Source of the DNA: Hymenopus coronatus
Taxonomy: Eukaryota; Arthropoda; Insecta; Mantodea; Hymenopodidae
Reading direction: 5' to 3'
Length of the DNA: 64,000 bases
Assembly: GCA_030762935.1 (NCBI GenBank)
Contig: CM060892.1
Coordinates: forward strand, 92,414,827 to 92,478,826
The translations under genes were made by a program, and so were the position numbers. Within the stretch, counting starts at the first letter, position 1. Each line of letters begins with the position of its first letter. Positions 46,510 to 58,139 of this stretch are shown here, piece by piece. The notes under the pieces were generated by a model. The model worked only from the letters and a program-made list of their open reading frames with translations. It ran no database searches and was not told where the DNA came from.

Positions 46510-47700
46510 CAAATGAAGCTATTGGATGTTCTCCTTTCTCAAACTCCATCGAGTTTGTACGAGTATAAAAAGAAGGTTGGTCATCTCTTGTGCTCGAAGT
46601 GTCAATGAGTAATGAGAGAAGAGCGAGTTTTAGAGGAGTCCGATTCTCCCATTTTATGAGCTACCCGAAGAAGATAAGAGGCTAGATAGTGGTATGTTTT
46701 CTATTTTAGTGAACCACCCTAAAAAGAAATAAGACCAGAGTGAGAGTTCTATGTTTTTATCATTAGTGAAACAGCCAAAGAAGTGTATCGGATAGAGGGA
46801 GAGTTCCAATTTCATTGAAAAAACCGAAGAAGAAGAAGAAGAAGAAGAAGAAGAAGAAGAGGAGGAGGCTAGAATGAGAGACCTGTGCTTCACACTTATT
46901 CAGCGATTTGAAAAAGAAGGACTAGAAGGAAAGACCTATGTGTCTTATTCAGAAACCCGAAGAAGAAAGACTAGAAGGAGAGGTTCGTCTTTCTTTGTAG
47001 CAACTGGATTTCATGGACTTATCGGAAATACATTTCTTATTACATGTTTATATCGAATATTATCAGAAGGAGAGCTCTATTTTTCATATTTATTCAGCAA
47101 CCCAAAGAAGAAGAACTAGGAGAGTTCTATTTGTCACACATCTTCAGTGATCCGAAGAAGGAGAAATATTAGAAGAGACCTATGTTTCATAGTTATTAAG
47201 CGACCAGAAGAAGAAAGACTAAGAGTGTTCTGTATTTCACACTTCAGCGACCCGAAGAAGAAGAAAAAGAAGAAAGACTAAAAGAAAAGTTCTATTTTCA
47301 CACTTCTTTAGCGACCCAAAGAAAAAGAAGAAGCACTAGAAGGAGAGTCCTGTTTTCACAATTATTCAGCGACCTGAAAAAGAAAGATTAGGAGGAGGGA
47401 CCTATGCTTCGCACTTCTTCAGCGATCGGAAGAAGAAAGACTAAACGGGGAGTTTTATTTTTCACACTTCAGCGACACGAAGGAGGTCTAAAATAAGAGT
47501 TCTATTTTGCACACTTCTTCAGCGACCCGAAGAAGAAGAAGAAGAAGAAGAAGAGACTAGAAGATGTTTAACATTTCTTCAGCGAGGGAAGAAGAAAGAC
47601 TAGAAGGAGAGTTCTATTTTTCATAACTATCTAGCAACCCGATGAACAGATTCTATAAGGAGAGTGCTTATTTCTCAGCAATTCAGCGAATCAAAGACGA
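46510..47700 (+). mobile_element. LTR-like or promoter-bearing repeat with purine-rich tandem units
   Basis: The TATA-like 'gagtataaaaagaagg' at about 46560-46575 is followed by at least ten imperfect units of about 50-65 bp. Each is built on 'gactagaaggagagttctat', 'ttcacacttcttcagcgacc' and 'cgaagaagaag'. GAA runs lie at 46828-46868 and 47527-47555. The layout (TATA then tandem units) resembles the segment at 44.0-44.8 kb, though the sequences differ. It may be an LTR with an expanded R region or a transcribed minisatellite. No element ends were found. Confidence 0.4.
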
Positions 47701-48254
47701 AACTAGGTTATGAGCCGAATTTTAAAACTATGGTGGTGACAAGAAGAGAATAGGCTTTAAGGAACGTTCTGTGTTCAATAGTATAGGGGTCACCAGAAGA
47801 AGAAAAGCGCCTCGTGTTTTTCTTAAACCCGCAAAAGACAGAAGAGGTTTATTTTCGCTTCGTTAAATAACGCGCTACTTACAAGGTAACATTAAGAGTG
47901 ACCGCAAGAAAGCTGGATAAATTTACAATATAATGCAAATACTAGAGTCTTAAATATTTTCTACCGAAATTCCATATAACAAATACTGCTAGGGTAAATA
48001 TGCATAAAAACTCTTCAAATGAAACAAAAACTGACTAATAAGACTATTTCTGTTATTTAATTTGTGTTACCGTAGAGGTGTTTAAGATGTGATTGAAGAA
48101 TCTATTATTTGCAATTATGAGAGGGAATATACCAACTTTATGGGTTAGTTTCTTGCAGGAGTAAGATAAATACATTTTTAATAGGTATCTAAATTTAGTT
48201 ACTGAATACAAAGTAATGGCTTTGGCAACTTGTGAGGTTTGCATGCTTCAAGTT
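47701..48254. other. Unassigned sequence
   Basis: No gene or repeat was recognised. The first 150 bp still carries words such as 'agaagaagaaaag' and may belong to the preceding repeat. Confidence 0.3.
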
Positions 48255-48640
48255 TTGGATTGCATTTCCGGCGATGCCCATTCTGACCATGTGGGGAAAT
48301 ACGGGATGACTCCTTGCCTATAGGACTTTTCTGTCCAGGATTTCCCGTGCCCATAATTCCCTTCTGCTTTATCCATTTTGGTTTGAAGGATCAGGCGAAG
48401 GGTGTTCGGCGTGCTACGGTTGGTCGATCGTGGTGTATTTTTATAGACTTCTCCTGACGCCGATCGGACTGTTGGGTCTGGTCTCTGTAAGGGCTTCTCT
48501 TAAACCAATAAGGGCTCAGAACTTATTAGCAGGATTGTAGACATAGGCTGCGTTCATGTGGAATCATTGGAAACCTCATCCACATTTTGTCAAGTTGTCT
48601 TCCGGATCTACCCTTCCGATTCTCTCAGGGCCCCTAAGCC
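48255..48640 (+). repeat. SINE group 4 candidate, second copy
   Basis: 'gatgcccattctgaccatgt', 'gtccaggatttcccgtgccc' and 'ggatcaggcgaaggg' parallel 24015-24150. The tRNA-like head is truncated. The region further right is less AT-rich but unassigned. Confidence 0.4.
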
Positions 48641-48804
48641 TCGTGCAGTACTCTGTACCGGTTTTAGGTTCCCAGTTTGCGATATGTATACATCTTTATC
48701 AACATAAAATGGGAAACAAACAAAAAGAAGAGGAAAAAAGCAAACAAAATTATTGAATATACACATGGGAAAAGACTAAAACTAAGAATGAATTAAACTA
48801 ATGG

Positions 48805-48895
48805 CAATGATTTTTTTTTCAGTGTGACTAACTATCCAACTCTTGTCCTACACACGGCTTGTGTGAAAAAATAATTAAACCAATACCGTTGACCA
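48805..48895 (+). repeat. SINE group 3, 3' tail fragment
   Basis: 'ctaactatccaactcttgtc', 'cggcttgtgtgaaa' and 'aattaaaccaata' match the tail of the fuller copy at 49040-49197. Confidence 0.7.
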
Positions 48896-49039
48896 TAATT
48901 CATAATACTATGAATCCTGGGCTTAAATTACTTACAGAATTGTAAGTCGCCATTGGGGTTGTCATCTCAAAATAATTTGAGATCGTCTTATGGTTTACCT
49001 GGAAACATGCGAGTCTGTTGAGAAATCAATGCTATTCCG

Positions 49040-49197
49040 GCATGTTGCCATGGTATCTCAGTGGGAGAACAACCGGCTAGAGACCGTGAGATCCGTGGTT
49101 CAAATTCCGGCTATGGCATTGAATTTCTCAGTCTAACTCTACCTACCGAACTCCTGTTCTACGCAAGGCTTGTGTGAATAAACAATTAAACCAATAT
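49040..49197 (+). repeat. SINE group 3 copy (tRNA-derived)
   Basis: A-box region 'tggtatctcagtgggagaac' and B box 'gtggttcaaattccgg' at about 49096-49111. The body ends 'aggcttgtgtgaataaacaa' plus 'ttaaaccaata'. The tail is repeated at 48805-48895. Confidence 0.75.
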
Positions 49198-49849
49198 CCT
49201 TAAGCTTCTCTGTTCATGCATACAGCCATCTTAATAGGTTCCCTTTTTCCGGCCCCGTGCTATTTTAACACTGCAAAGGGTGTGAAATAAAATTTTAGCC
49301 GCACACTGCGATTCCAAACTTTGTTTATCAATGTCGCCCTTCTGCCACTCTGCATGCCCCCTCTCAAGCACGATGTTAGCCATAAAAAACTACATTCCAT
49401 TTATTACTGGGGGAGACTATATCTGATTTCAGAGGAGTAGCAGATGTCTTATGAGTTTTGGATGATCAGAAATATTTTCAGTAATGTGCAGACGCATATC
49501 TGAGCTCCTTAACTCTCTTCCATGTATAATTGGATTAGCGACTGTCATCTCAAAGTAAATCCTTATAGAAAGGAAAAATTTCCGAAGATCAAGAAGTTTA
49601 CAACGGTTTCTTTGAACGCTAATGCAAACCGCGATCCACTTAAAAACATTACATTAACATAAAAAAGCCATGTCGTAATCAACAATGGTGAAAAGAAACT
49701 TAAGCCATGGATCAGTATTAAAAATACAGTCCCTTACTGAAAGTCGGGATGTAACGCTGTTTTTTAATCTGTCAACTTTGCTTCTTTCTCAAAATTGCAA
49801 TCCATAAAAGAAATTAAATTAGCAAGTTTCATCAGAGAGACACCTTCAG
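49198..49849. other. Unassigned sequence
   Basis: Moderately complex at 49230-49400. No recognisable gene or repeat. Confidence 0.3.
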
Positions 49850-49985
49850 AAGCTTTTAGTATCCAAAAGAAGTAGTTTAGAAGAATATTCAAGTGTGTGC
49901 GTGTCTCTCTGTGAATTCCATAACTAAAAACAAAATTTAGTGAAATACAAAGTTTGATATTTAATGTCTTCTTAATTGGAATAAG
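49850..49985 (+). repeat. P-repeat fragment, diverged
   Basis: A short GT/GC-rich tract ('gtgtgtgcgtgtctctctgt') is followed by 'aaaacaaaatttagtgaaat' and 'aaagtttgatatttaa', which fits the core of the unit only. Confidence 0.45.
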
Positions 49986-50109
49986 CTATTCAATTCTATC
50001 GTTAACACGATCCTCATCAACCAAACGAATACACCACTGAAATTAATAGTGTAAATGAAGTGAGCTCCCTCGAAATCTCATTACTCCAACCCAAACTCTC
50101 CTTAAACTT

Positions 50110-50404
50110 TCCCTCACACATTTTCCTAGGCTGCAGTCAGGTTTCATGGCTGCAGCCTAGATTCAACTTTATAGTGCGGCAGCAGCCTACCTTACTCTTA
50201 CTAACGCGGGTGCATACGCGGAACCGCGCCAAGCTATAACACACGTTCATCTCAGCACTATACGGCTATAAGTGGAGAGGTCTTTTAAGTGGGTATGCGC
50301 ATGAGGAGCCGAGAGTCCTACATATCCTCCCAGCCATTGCACCTAAGCTGGGGGTCGAATACGTAACGCATTTTTCCCCTCAACGATAAAAAAAAAAAAA
50401 AAAA
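50110..50404 (+). repeat. Poly-A-tailed GC-richer segment, possible SINE or retroposed RNA
   Basis: A segment of about 280 bp, clearly less AT-rich than its flanks, ends in A15 at 50389-50404. It contains 'gggggtcgaatacg', which resembles a weakened Pol III B box, but no convincing A box. A hairpin lies near its start. Retroposition is inferred from the poly-A end and composition. No second copy was seen in the window. Confidence 0.4.
50128..50160. repeat. Perfect hairpin in a GC-richer retroposon-like segment
   Basis: Arms TAGGCTGCAG (50128-50137) and CTGCAGCCTA (50151-50160) are fully complementary around a 13-base loop. Confidence 0.85.
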
Positions 50405-50439
50405 CAACATAGAAGACAGAAAAAAAGTGTAATATAAAA

Positions 50440-51200
50440 AAATTAAATCTCGTGACGTTAGTTATTTCGGAGATATTCTTCACTAACGATTTACATTTTC
50501 AATACATATACTTTTTATGTAGTAAGAAAATACTCGTTTTTACTTTGTCTACTATGTTAAGCATGTAGGGGGTATTTATTATATTCCATCCAAAAATTCG
50601 ACGTCGAGAGTTTACCAGAATTAAATATTTTGGGGCCCTGAATACAAAGCGTAATAAAAAGTAAGATAGTGTGCGCGTGTATGGGTCTGTGGCTGAGCAG
50701 TACAACTCAAAATTGAAATGTCGGTGAAATGCAAAACTAGTATTTTAAGAAAACTATGTTCAAGAATATCTCCCAAATAACTTTTAATAGGAATATTCTT
50801 CGAGGATTATTTTCTCAAAAACTACTGTGTAACGATTTTGTTTCAAGTCCTTGTGGTTAAGATAGTTTCATGACAGTGAATGGCATATCTTTAATTTTCT
50901 TCGAATTATCTTATGACTTCGTTATTTTTAATGACTTCTACATAACTCAAATTGTAGGAGATAAACAAAATCCTACTACACAAAAATTATTCTTGTTAAG
51001 CAAATAATCTATGTGAAAAGTTTAACACTTCCGATGTATTCAAGGTACATAGAAGTTCCAAGTTTTATATAACGATCCAGTTTTAAAAATTTTAGCTTAC
51101 TTTATTCTACTTATATGTATGACGAAAGTATTAATGTGCAATTGAAGTTTAATTTCGATTAAGAAGTAGTAGGCAGATGAATAAGATTGATATATGAAAC
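50440..51200 (+). repeat. P-repeat copies, diverged
   Basis: The end of one unit ('ggagatattcttcactaacg') is followed by the start of another near 50540-50700. That one carries 'ccaaaaattcgacgtcgaga', 'gtgtgcgcgtgtatgggtct' and 'cagtacaactcaaaattgaa'. Later blocks are weak. Confidence 0.55.
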
Positions 51201-51970
51201 GTTGGAGTAAGAGAGCCTAGAGGTTTCGTCAGTTAACAAAAATGGAATCTCCAAAATATGCACCAAGCATTTTTCGGTATCGCGAGATCCTATTCTATGC
51301 TTTCGATAATTAAACTATTTCACAATATCAATTTTGTTATAAATGGAAGTGGCATCCACGTATTTTACTATTCAAAAACTTCAGGTACAGTGTCAGTACG
51401 GACTGTTCAAAAGCTTTTACAATTGTTACAAAATAGAAAGTAAAGCAGGACATAGTTTCGGAATTTGGCTCATAACATGTATTTAATTTGCAGTAGATTT
51501 TATTTGGCAAAAACACATAAACCAATGGTTCGTAATGACCAGAATAGCAACACAATGCAGTGCAGTATTCAAATATACCATCGACTTATATTGTTTTGCA
51601 CTCAAAGAGAAATTTTAGGTTTAATATTACATGAAAACATCATGTATCTCACACTGTCATTAAAAACAAAGAAAAACTTCCTTCCAGTCTAAGCAGATAC
51701 AGCAGTAACTGCTTCATAGGCGTCAGCACTGCTTTATGGATGGTAGCAAAATAAACTTGTTCAAGCTCCGACAAATGCCGTGAATATGAATACTATTATA
51801 AGGCTACTTTCGTCCTCGTACTTCCAGAATTTCTCGCAATATCACTTTAGCAGGATTTTTGAAGTGTTTAATCGTATTTAACAAATGTCTTTATTGACTC
51901 AGAATTGCTTACATATAAAATCAAATTCAGTGCTGCAAATAATTCACGCGATTCGACACGTAGACAGTTT
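51201..51970. other. Unassigned sequence
   Basis: Overlapping short frames on both strands (51258-51692) without recognised domains. Confidence 0.3.
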
Positions 51971-52300
51971 TCGGCTGCCATCTATGGCTAGCGCACAACT
52001 GCGCGCAAACACACCAGTCACTCACTACTCAGTGTAATTAACACACACACCGACTTGAAATTTTTCCTTCTTTTATAGCGAGAAAATGACGTTACAGAAC
52101 TTTCTGGAAGCTGGTGGAAACCGAAATTCTTGGAAAAATCTAGAGCGTGTTGCTGTCGCAAATTGAAACCTCTCGCGCATATGTAGAATGTGCTTTTTGC
52201 TGTATGTTCAGTACGCTTAAAAGGCTTTAAAAGTTAAATTATTTAAAGGTAATTAGGGTTTAATAATTAATATTATTATAATAATTATATAATAATTAAC
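51970..52300 (+). promoter_or_regulatory. Candidate promoter and 5' leader of the THAP exon
   Basis: A less AT-rich patch (51945-52040, 'gcgcacaactgcgcgcaaac') contains TCAGTG at 52029-52034, like an arthropod initiator. It is followed by about 270 bp of leader up to the ATG at 52301. I saw no TATA box at the expected distance. Function is inferred from position only. Confidence 0.35.
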
Positions 52301-52408
52301 ATGGTGCATTACTGTGTTGAATATAACTGTACCAACCGCCAGAAAAATGATTCCGATCTCACTTTCCTTCGGGAAATTATATCATGTTCATATTTCCAGG
52401 TTCTTTAA
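52301..52408 (+). CDS. THAP-domain protein, N-terminal exon or fragment
   Basis: The frame from ATG 52301 reads MVHYCVEYNCTNRQKNDSDL then TFLREI, and stops after 35 codons. THAP zinc fingers begin at the very N-terminus as M-V-x-x-C-x(2-4)-C-x-N-R with a following F-x-x-F/P. Here C5, C10, N12 and R13 are all present in that arrangement, with C-x4-C spacing. The second half (C-x2-H and the AVPTIF box) is absent, so it must lie in a later exon or be lost. THAP domains bind DNA and occur both in host regulators and in P-element-type transposases; nothing here separates the two. The FP expected after F22 is not kept, and the next sequence is AT-rich and then a P-repeat, so this could be an orphaned exon. 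Confidence 0.6.
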   Translation: MVHYCVEYNCTNRQKNDSDLTFLREIISCSYFQVL

Positions 52409-52554
52409 AGGGTAGTGAATAATGATGGATAAGAATTCATTCATCGGCCTATTTTGGATTTTAATTTAACATTTTCACCTTTACTGTAGAGACATTTTTT
52501 AACAACTCCTACTTATAAATCTTCTTGGCAACTTTGTGCATTAAAGTAATAATT

Positions 52555-53375
52555 CGATGTGTACCACTCACTTGATTTCTCTGCATCTGTGACAAATTAT
52601 TGTTAAAAAGCTTATTTTATATCTACTTGAAGCTAATCGAATAGCCCACCTGGTATTATTACTTTCTTCCTTGTAAGTAAAATAGAAATAAGGCAGTATC
52701 TAATGCTGAAACGATATTCAAAACTGTCATATATTGTTGCCATATGTATGATATCCGTTACTTTGCACGACCAAAAGTTGATAAATTCCCGTATGAGTAA
52801 GTATTTTTAGAAACTGAAACTAATAACAATGAATATCTGAAAATGGTCAACTCCAGAAAATATGTACATGAAATAAATTGTATGTTCTATCGATATCTAC
52901 ATTTTCTGTGTGGTAATGAAGTTTTTTCTATATCTTACGGTTAATTAGTTATGCAAAATTCAGCAAAATTTATCCAGAATAAAGAGGTCTTCAGAGGCCA
53001 TTCCCAGACAATTCAAGACATAAATTCTATTTGTCATGTAAATGTCTTTAATAAGCGGTATTTTAATCATTGGAGCCACTTTTGAGAAAAACTAAATTTT
53101 CGAGTTAGTTTGGGATGGGGGAATTTTCCTCAAAATCTTCGTGTCGCATCCTTGGAAGATAGTAACCTTATATACCAAATTAGATTTTTTACCGACTTTA
53201 GGTTTTTTTAATTATCGTGTTCACGGACACACACTAATTTTTTTTTTTTTTATACAGGAGAGTCTAAAACGAGTATTTCGGTGAAATCTCTGTGTCTAAT
53301 TTTTGGGTGGAATGCAAATACCTCCGTTGTACACTATATACATAGTACGTGTAGAAAAAGTGAAAATCAGAAAAT
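52555..53375 (-). repeat. P-repeat copy, full length
   Basis: All blocks are present in reverse from 'ccactcacttgatttctctg' to the palindromic end 'cactatatacatagtacgtg'. The core includes 'cttcgtgtcgcatccttgga'. It is the last recognisable copy in the window. Confidence 0.85.
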
Positions 53376-54610
53376 ATTTATGGAATCACACTGAGAAAAT
53401 CAGAATTAAAGTTGCCTTACGCTCTTTGTGACAGTTTATCCCGTTTTGCAAAACACGTTATATGCAAGTATGAATATTAAACTTCAATTATATTTACTTT
53501 TGTTTTAAGTTGTGAGATGAAATTCTATCTAGTCAATCGAGTGATTTTATTGAATTCCCAACAGGATATTGAAGGTTTAATCAAGGTATCCAAATGACGT
53601 AATTATACATGTTTCAAATTTCACTGTTTTCCCATTACAACCAATGTATTACGGGCAACCTTGGACACATTATGCCCTCCACTCAATTCTTCAATTCCCG
53701 ACATTCGTAGCCGTCTGCGCATCAAGGGTGCTGAAGCTTGAGTGTGCCAGACGCGTTCGAAGGTTATGCTTCCCGTCGCAACACTTCCTGTGTTGTTCCT
53801 CATTCCAAGGTCTCCCAACTGCGATAACTCACATACTAACGCGAATGTGAGAGAGAACTACTGCTGAAAACGGCACTATCGCAGTATTGAAACTGTAAAA
53901 CTTGCAGCAGCTACAATAGATCAAGGATTATATGTAACTAAATTGGGAAACTCTATAGAGCACTATTTTTATCATTAGCGGTTTATGAAGGGGAATTCAA
54001 AGTAACCCTCGTAAAATAATTTCACTTTCATTGATACTTGTTTTATTATATTAGCCTTTAATCCCAATACAGCAATGGCCTCTCCAAGGGGAAAAGCTCG
54101 TATGCTCTAAAAGTTCCATATTTGAGCTATGAATGTGAAATTCACCTTCCTTTGTATCTTAGTTTATCTCAACTAAGTTATTTACACAAAACACATTAAA
54201 CTGAAACCTTTGTGTTCACTCCCACTGTTCTATTCTGGAATGTCATTTCTTACTTGGCCCGCAGTCGTACTGAGTGTATCAATTCTTGTACATTTGTTTG
54301 TGAGCCTTCCAGGCGACGCGGCTCCTCGCAAATCTGATCCAGATATTCCCAGCGTTCCTCTCCATTTCATCCCTCTCGTTCTGCCAGGTCCTCTCTCTCC
54401 TCTTGGTTAATATTTAATTTGTATATTAAATTTAAGAGTTTTAGAAAATATAATTGAGCTTTCCCTCGAGTAAGCAATATAAAATTCTGATTTTAACTTA
54501 CACATATTATCTTAGTAATTAGAAGAGCGATTCAAAGCAGCCAATCCGCTCCCTCATGGGTGAGACTGAACTCGGGCGTATTGTGTAGCCGGGAATCAGA
54601 GCACTAGTTT
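53376..54610. other. Unassigned region with two less AT-rich patches
   Basis: 53640-53850 is open in both directions (65-68 codons). 54210-54410 encodes a 66-codon hydrophobic then Pro-rich frame beginning MCSLPLFYSGMSFLTW. Neither shows a domain I know. Either could be an exon, but there is no supporting splice or codon signal strong enough to call one. Confidence 0.3.
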
Positions 54611-54614
54611 TTTT

Positions 54615-54857
54615 TTTTCCTACTTTTGATAGCGTTTAACGCCCGCTTTTACTATGATGGCACCGCAGGCGTGACACTACGATACATTCAATGAAGATGA
54701 ATCTCTTGTAAAATGTGATGGCGGGAGAACCTGGAGAAAACTCGCCCCTGCGCCGAATTGTCCACCACCAATCCCATATGCCGTCACCTGAGATCAAACC
54801 CGGACTGCCTCGGTAAGAAGCAAGTGGTCTAACTACTCGGCCATGGAGCACCAGGCT
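54615..54857 (-). repeat. SINE group 1-related copy (tRNA-derived)
   Basis: On the minus strand the head reads 'ggtgctccatggccgagtag' with A box and B box 'gggtttgatctca' (about 54800-54788). The body shares 'cgagttttctccaggttctc' with the group 1 SINEs but ends differently. It is probably a related subfamily. Confidence 0.75.
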
Positions 54858-55164
54858 GAGCCACGACGCAGGACAAGGCTGATTATTTCCCGTTTTGTCT
54901 CCAATTTTCAGCTGCCATCACGTCCATGATGGTGAGCACTACGAGACTGTCAACAAAGTGAAACACTGCTTAGTGTGCTTGTAGGTATCACAACTGTTTC
55001 GCCATAGAAAAATTGTGTTAACAACCGTAGGCAATTCGTACTAATTTAGAGAGATATTCAAGAGCGGTAATCTCTCAATTTTGTTTACATACCTGTTGCT
55101 CCTGGCGTAACCAACAGATCTCAGTAGTTGCGTATACAAATCTTTGTGCCGCACTCTATATATC

Positions 55165-55330
55165 CTACTTTTGGGGGAGGGGGGTTAACCGTGTGGCAGA
55201 TTACATACAGGATCATTGGCTAGTCAATGCTATTCAGAGAGGCCTAGATAATCACCACTCCCGAGCCGGAAATCAAACCACGGACTCTCTGTATGATAGC
55301 CGTGAACTCAATCGCTAAACTATGTTGGAA
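55165..55330 (-). repeat. SINE group 6 candidate (tRNA-derived)
   Basis: Minus strand: A-box-like 'tagtttagcgattgagttc' and B box 'gtggtttgatttccgg', spaced as in a tRNA. The body then reads 'gattatctaggcctctctga'. One copy only in the window. Confidence 0.55.
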
Positions 55331-56864
55331 TTTGTGACACTTTGCCTCAATTCATGTATTTTCGGTGAAATATATTAATTTAACGTCACTTTAACTGCTT
55401 GGTCATATCTCGACGGTTCAGTTCGTGATACATGTTTGATCTGTATGGTAGACAGAATCCATCATGGTCACTTTGCCGTGCCCATACCACTTCGTGCCAA
55501 GCTGACGGTACAATGAGGCTATCCAGTCTGGCTGCCTTTTCACCATATATCAAATTTCTATCCGTAAAATCTCATCTTTTTCATCAATTAATCACATTCG
55601 ATGAATGCTGGTCTGTACTCAGACGGTACACATCTTTTAGACATATTTCCGTCCAGACTCACTTCACCTGTAGTCTAAACAAAAGCAACAGGTTGCAATG
55701 GCTACGATTGGTTGCTGAACGTTTTACTGCTTTTCTTCACCACAAAATAATTCCTTTTAAATTATCGAGTAAGTATATAAATATCGTTTTACACTATCCA
55801 ATGTTGTCTAAATAATATAGTATGGGTGATTAAGGAACAATATTTACTGATCACTTCATTATTTCTTTATATAAAACTGCTTATTCGCTGCTTCTAATCA
55901 ACAAGTAACGGCGAAAACATTTAACACCACTGTAGTGAAACATAAGCAAAGAAAGAAGTGTTCCTAGTATATATACTAAGTTTTGTGAAAAGTAAACAAT
56001 ATTCTTAGCTTAACGGTAGAATTTACTAATGTTTCCGAAATCAGCATAAAGAGCGCAAACATTTTAAATTAACCTAGGTGCAACATCTTATGCAAGCAGC
56101 TTTTCAACAAGTAGCAACCGAAATGCAGTGAATGTGTATCTCACATTGTTCGGGAAGAGTAAACAAAGGAGTTGGAGGGAATGGTGGACATCGTCATTGA
56201 CCCACCAATTATCAATCTCTGAAATGATTCAGACAGTTTGATTGCAACTGCAACAAACGACTCGTCCCTTGAAGGAATGGAACCAGTTCCATTTTCAGAT
56301 TAGGTATTTTGGCAAGTTACTGCATTATGGCACCATAATATAGAAATTTGCAGTGTATGGTTTTGCGTATGTGAATGCTAGAATTCGCAACAAACTGTTG
56401 CAGAGATGTACGTAAGCTATACTTTAGCAAATATTTTACAGGAAAAACTTTGCACTTCGTACTGCATATATAACGATTCACCTATCTGTTTTATTGTATT
56501 TATTTGTTATATATTTAATAGAGTTAACAACTATCTGTCAGCAGTGAAAATAGGTAGCCATTTTCTTTCCTGCCACACGTAGGTATGCGGCTTTACATTG
56601 TACGGCAGACGAACCAGCTTAGTACCTAAGTGTGTTCGTGAAAAAATACATTCTGATTTGTTTACATCGCAGGATGGTCAGATAGTATCATCTTATAAAC
56701 CATTGCACATTGCTACGAATAAGTAGATGCGCAGGGGTACGTCCGATCTAGCTACTTTTATTATCTGTGGATAGATGGCAGCGTGATCACAGTAACTCTA
56801 TTTTTCAAGTTTAATGTGTTTAATACATTAGATCGTGATATTAAACATACATTATGTTAAGTAC
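55331..56864. other. Unassigned region with one 127-codon frame
   Basis: The frame at 55432-55815 (+) starts MFDLYGRQNPSWSLCRAH and is the longest outside repeats. It has Ser, His and Leu spread evenly, no signal peptide and no recognised domain. Its initiation context is ordinary and there is no visible promoter, so a gene cannot be claimed. The remainder to 56864 is featureless. Confidence 0.3.
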
Positions 56865-56975
56865 CTTGGCGACTGAGATACTAGGATAAAACCTCAACCA
56901 GATTGGTCGTTCCTCGAGATTTGAAGCGACGACCTCCCGAATTCGGGTCACAGACTATGCCGCTGATATCGTACT
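56865..56975 (-). repeat. tRNA-like / SINE fragment
   Basis: Minus strand: 'gcggcatagtctgtgacccg' then 'gtcgtcgcttcaaatctcga', resembling an anticodon arm and B box. The adjacent 'ggttgaggttttatcctagt' may be body. It is a weak assignment. Confidence 0.35.
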
Positions 56976-57435
56976 TTTGTGTGGAATGCAAATTAGATGG
57001 TAAAATAATAACAAATAACACACTCAGTATTTAGCTGCCGCTTCAATTCTAATTGTTGATCTTAAAGTACCAATAAAATATTGGTTAATTAATATCAGCA
57101 TAATTATTTATATGCCAAGCAACATTTATTTCTCATCGTAATTAAGTAAACTTCTAGATAAATTCAAGATTATAACACCAAGAGTAAGAAACTGTTCCAT
57201 CCTGGAGCCTTCAGCATTAAAGCATTTAATAGAGTGCTTTATATTAATGGGGATATTTTTCAGGAAAGGACTATCATAAATACAAAGAAGTATTACGATT
57301 ATTGAGACACAACTGAGGAATGTTTGCTGACAATTCTGTGTATTCTATGGGCGAGTTTGCTTATTATTGCGTACTGCGCAACGTAATCAGATTTACAAGT
57401 GACATCGTCCATTATTAAGTTCTCTGTGTGCCAGA

Positions 57436-57720
57436 TCACACGTACGATGCAAACTCAGTAGAGGTTTGGAGAACACCAACGCCCTCTGACCGCGAGGTTA
57501 GGGCTGGAAACACGGTATTACTCTGCCCCATGTAGGTTACTTCGCAAATATAACTATCGTCACCGCAGGTGGCTCGACGCAAACAAGAGGTCGGCTCCTT
57601 TTCATTACCAGTTGATAGGTAAACAGATTGGTTGAGATGTCTTAGGCTGCCTTCAGACGATGAACTATCTGCAACAGAACGCAACGACACAGCACACAAC
57701 TTCCAACAGTTTGCCATTTC
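57436..57720 (-). other. Unrecognised 93-codon frame overlapping the 77-bp array's dispersed motif
   Basis: The minus-strand frame starts MANCWKLCAVSLRSVADSSS and continues with Ser-, Thr- and Gly-rich sequence. I recognise no domain. Its first codons cover the motif that recurs near 60.1 and 62.35 kb and in the tandem array, so the frame probably belongs to a dispersed element and is not a host gene. Confidence 0.3.
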
Positions 57721-58139
57721 ACAATGGGCAACTTACAACAAAAATTAATATACTGAATGAATGAAAAACTGTATTTATTGACATAACAATATCATACATT
57801 GAACTTCAACACTCGCACGGGTCCAAAGACTGTACGTGCTTTTGTAATACACAAAATAAACAGCAATATTAAAACAACAATATCAAAGAATTAAAAGAGT
57901 AAACACGAACATAAAAAGAAAAATATATTCAAATACAGCACAGAGTACACCTTATTCAGAAAATGAACGTACCCTCTTATAATAGATTAATACACTTAAA
58001 AATGTATACTCATAATATATACACAATATATAAAACCACAACGAAAAAATGACAAATATATAAAATATATCTATGTAATACATTGTTGTCACTTTTGTTT
58101 AGCTGTTCTTATCCCTACCCCCACGTCTTCCATGCCTGC

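Noticed and set aside
46654..46893. Poly-Ser frame on the minus strand
   Set aside because: It is produced by the GAA microsatellite.
44000..47700. A complete LTR retrotransposon with LTRs at 44.0 and 46.5 kb
   Set aside because: The two TATA-bearing segments are not similar to each other and no gag/pol frame lies between them.
55432..55815. 127-codon frame as a gene
   Set aside because: No domain, no promoter or splice evidence, and its length is within what chance allows over 64 kb in six frames. Kept only as an unassigned region.
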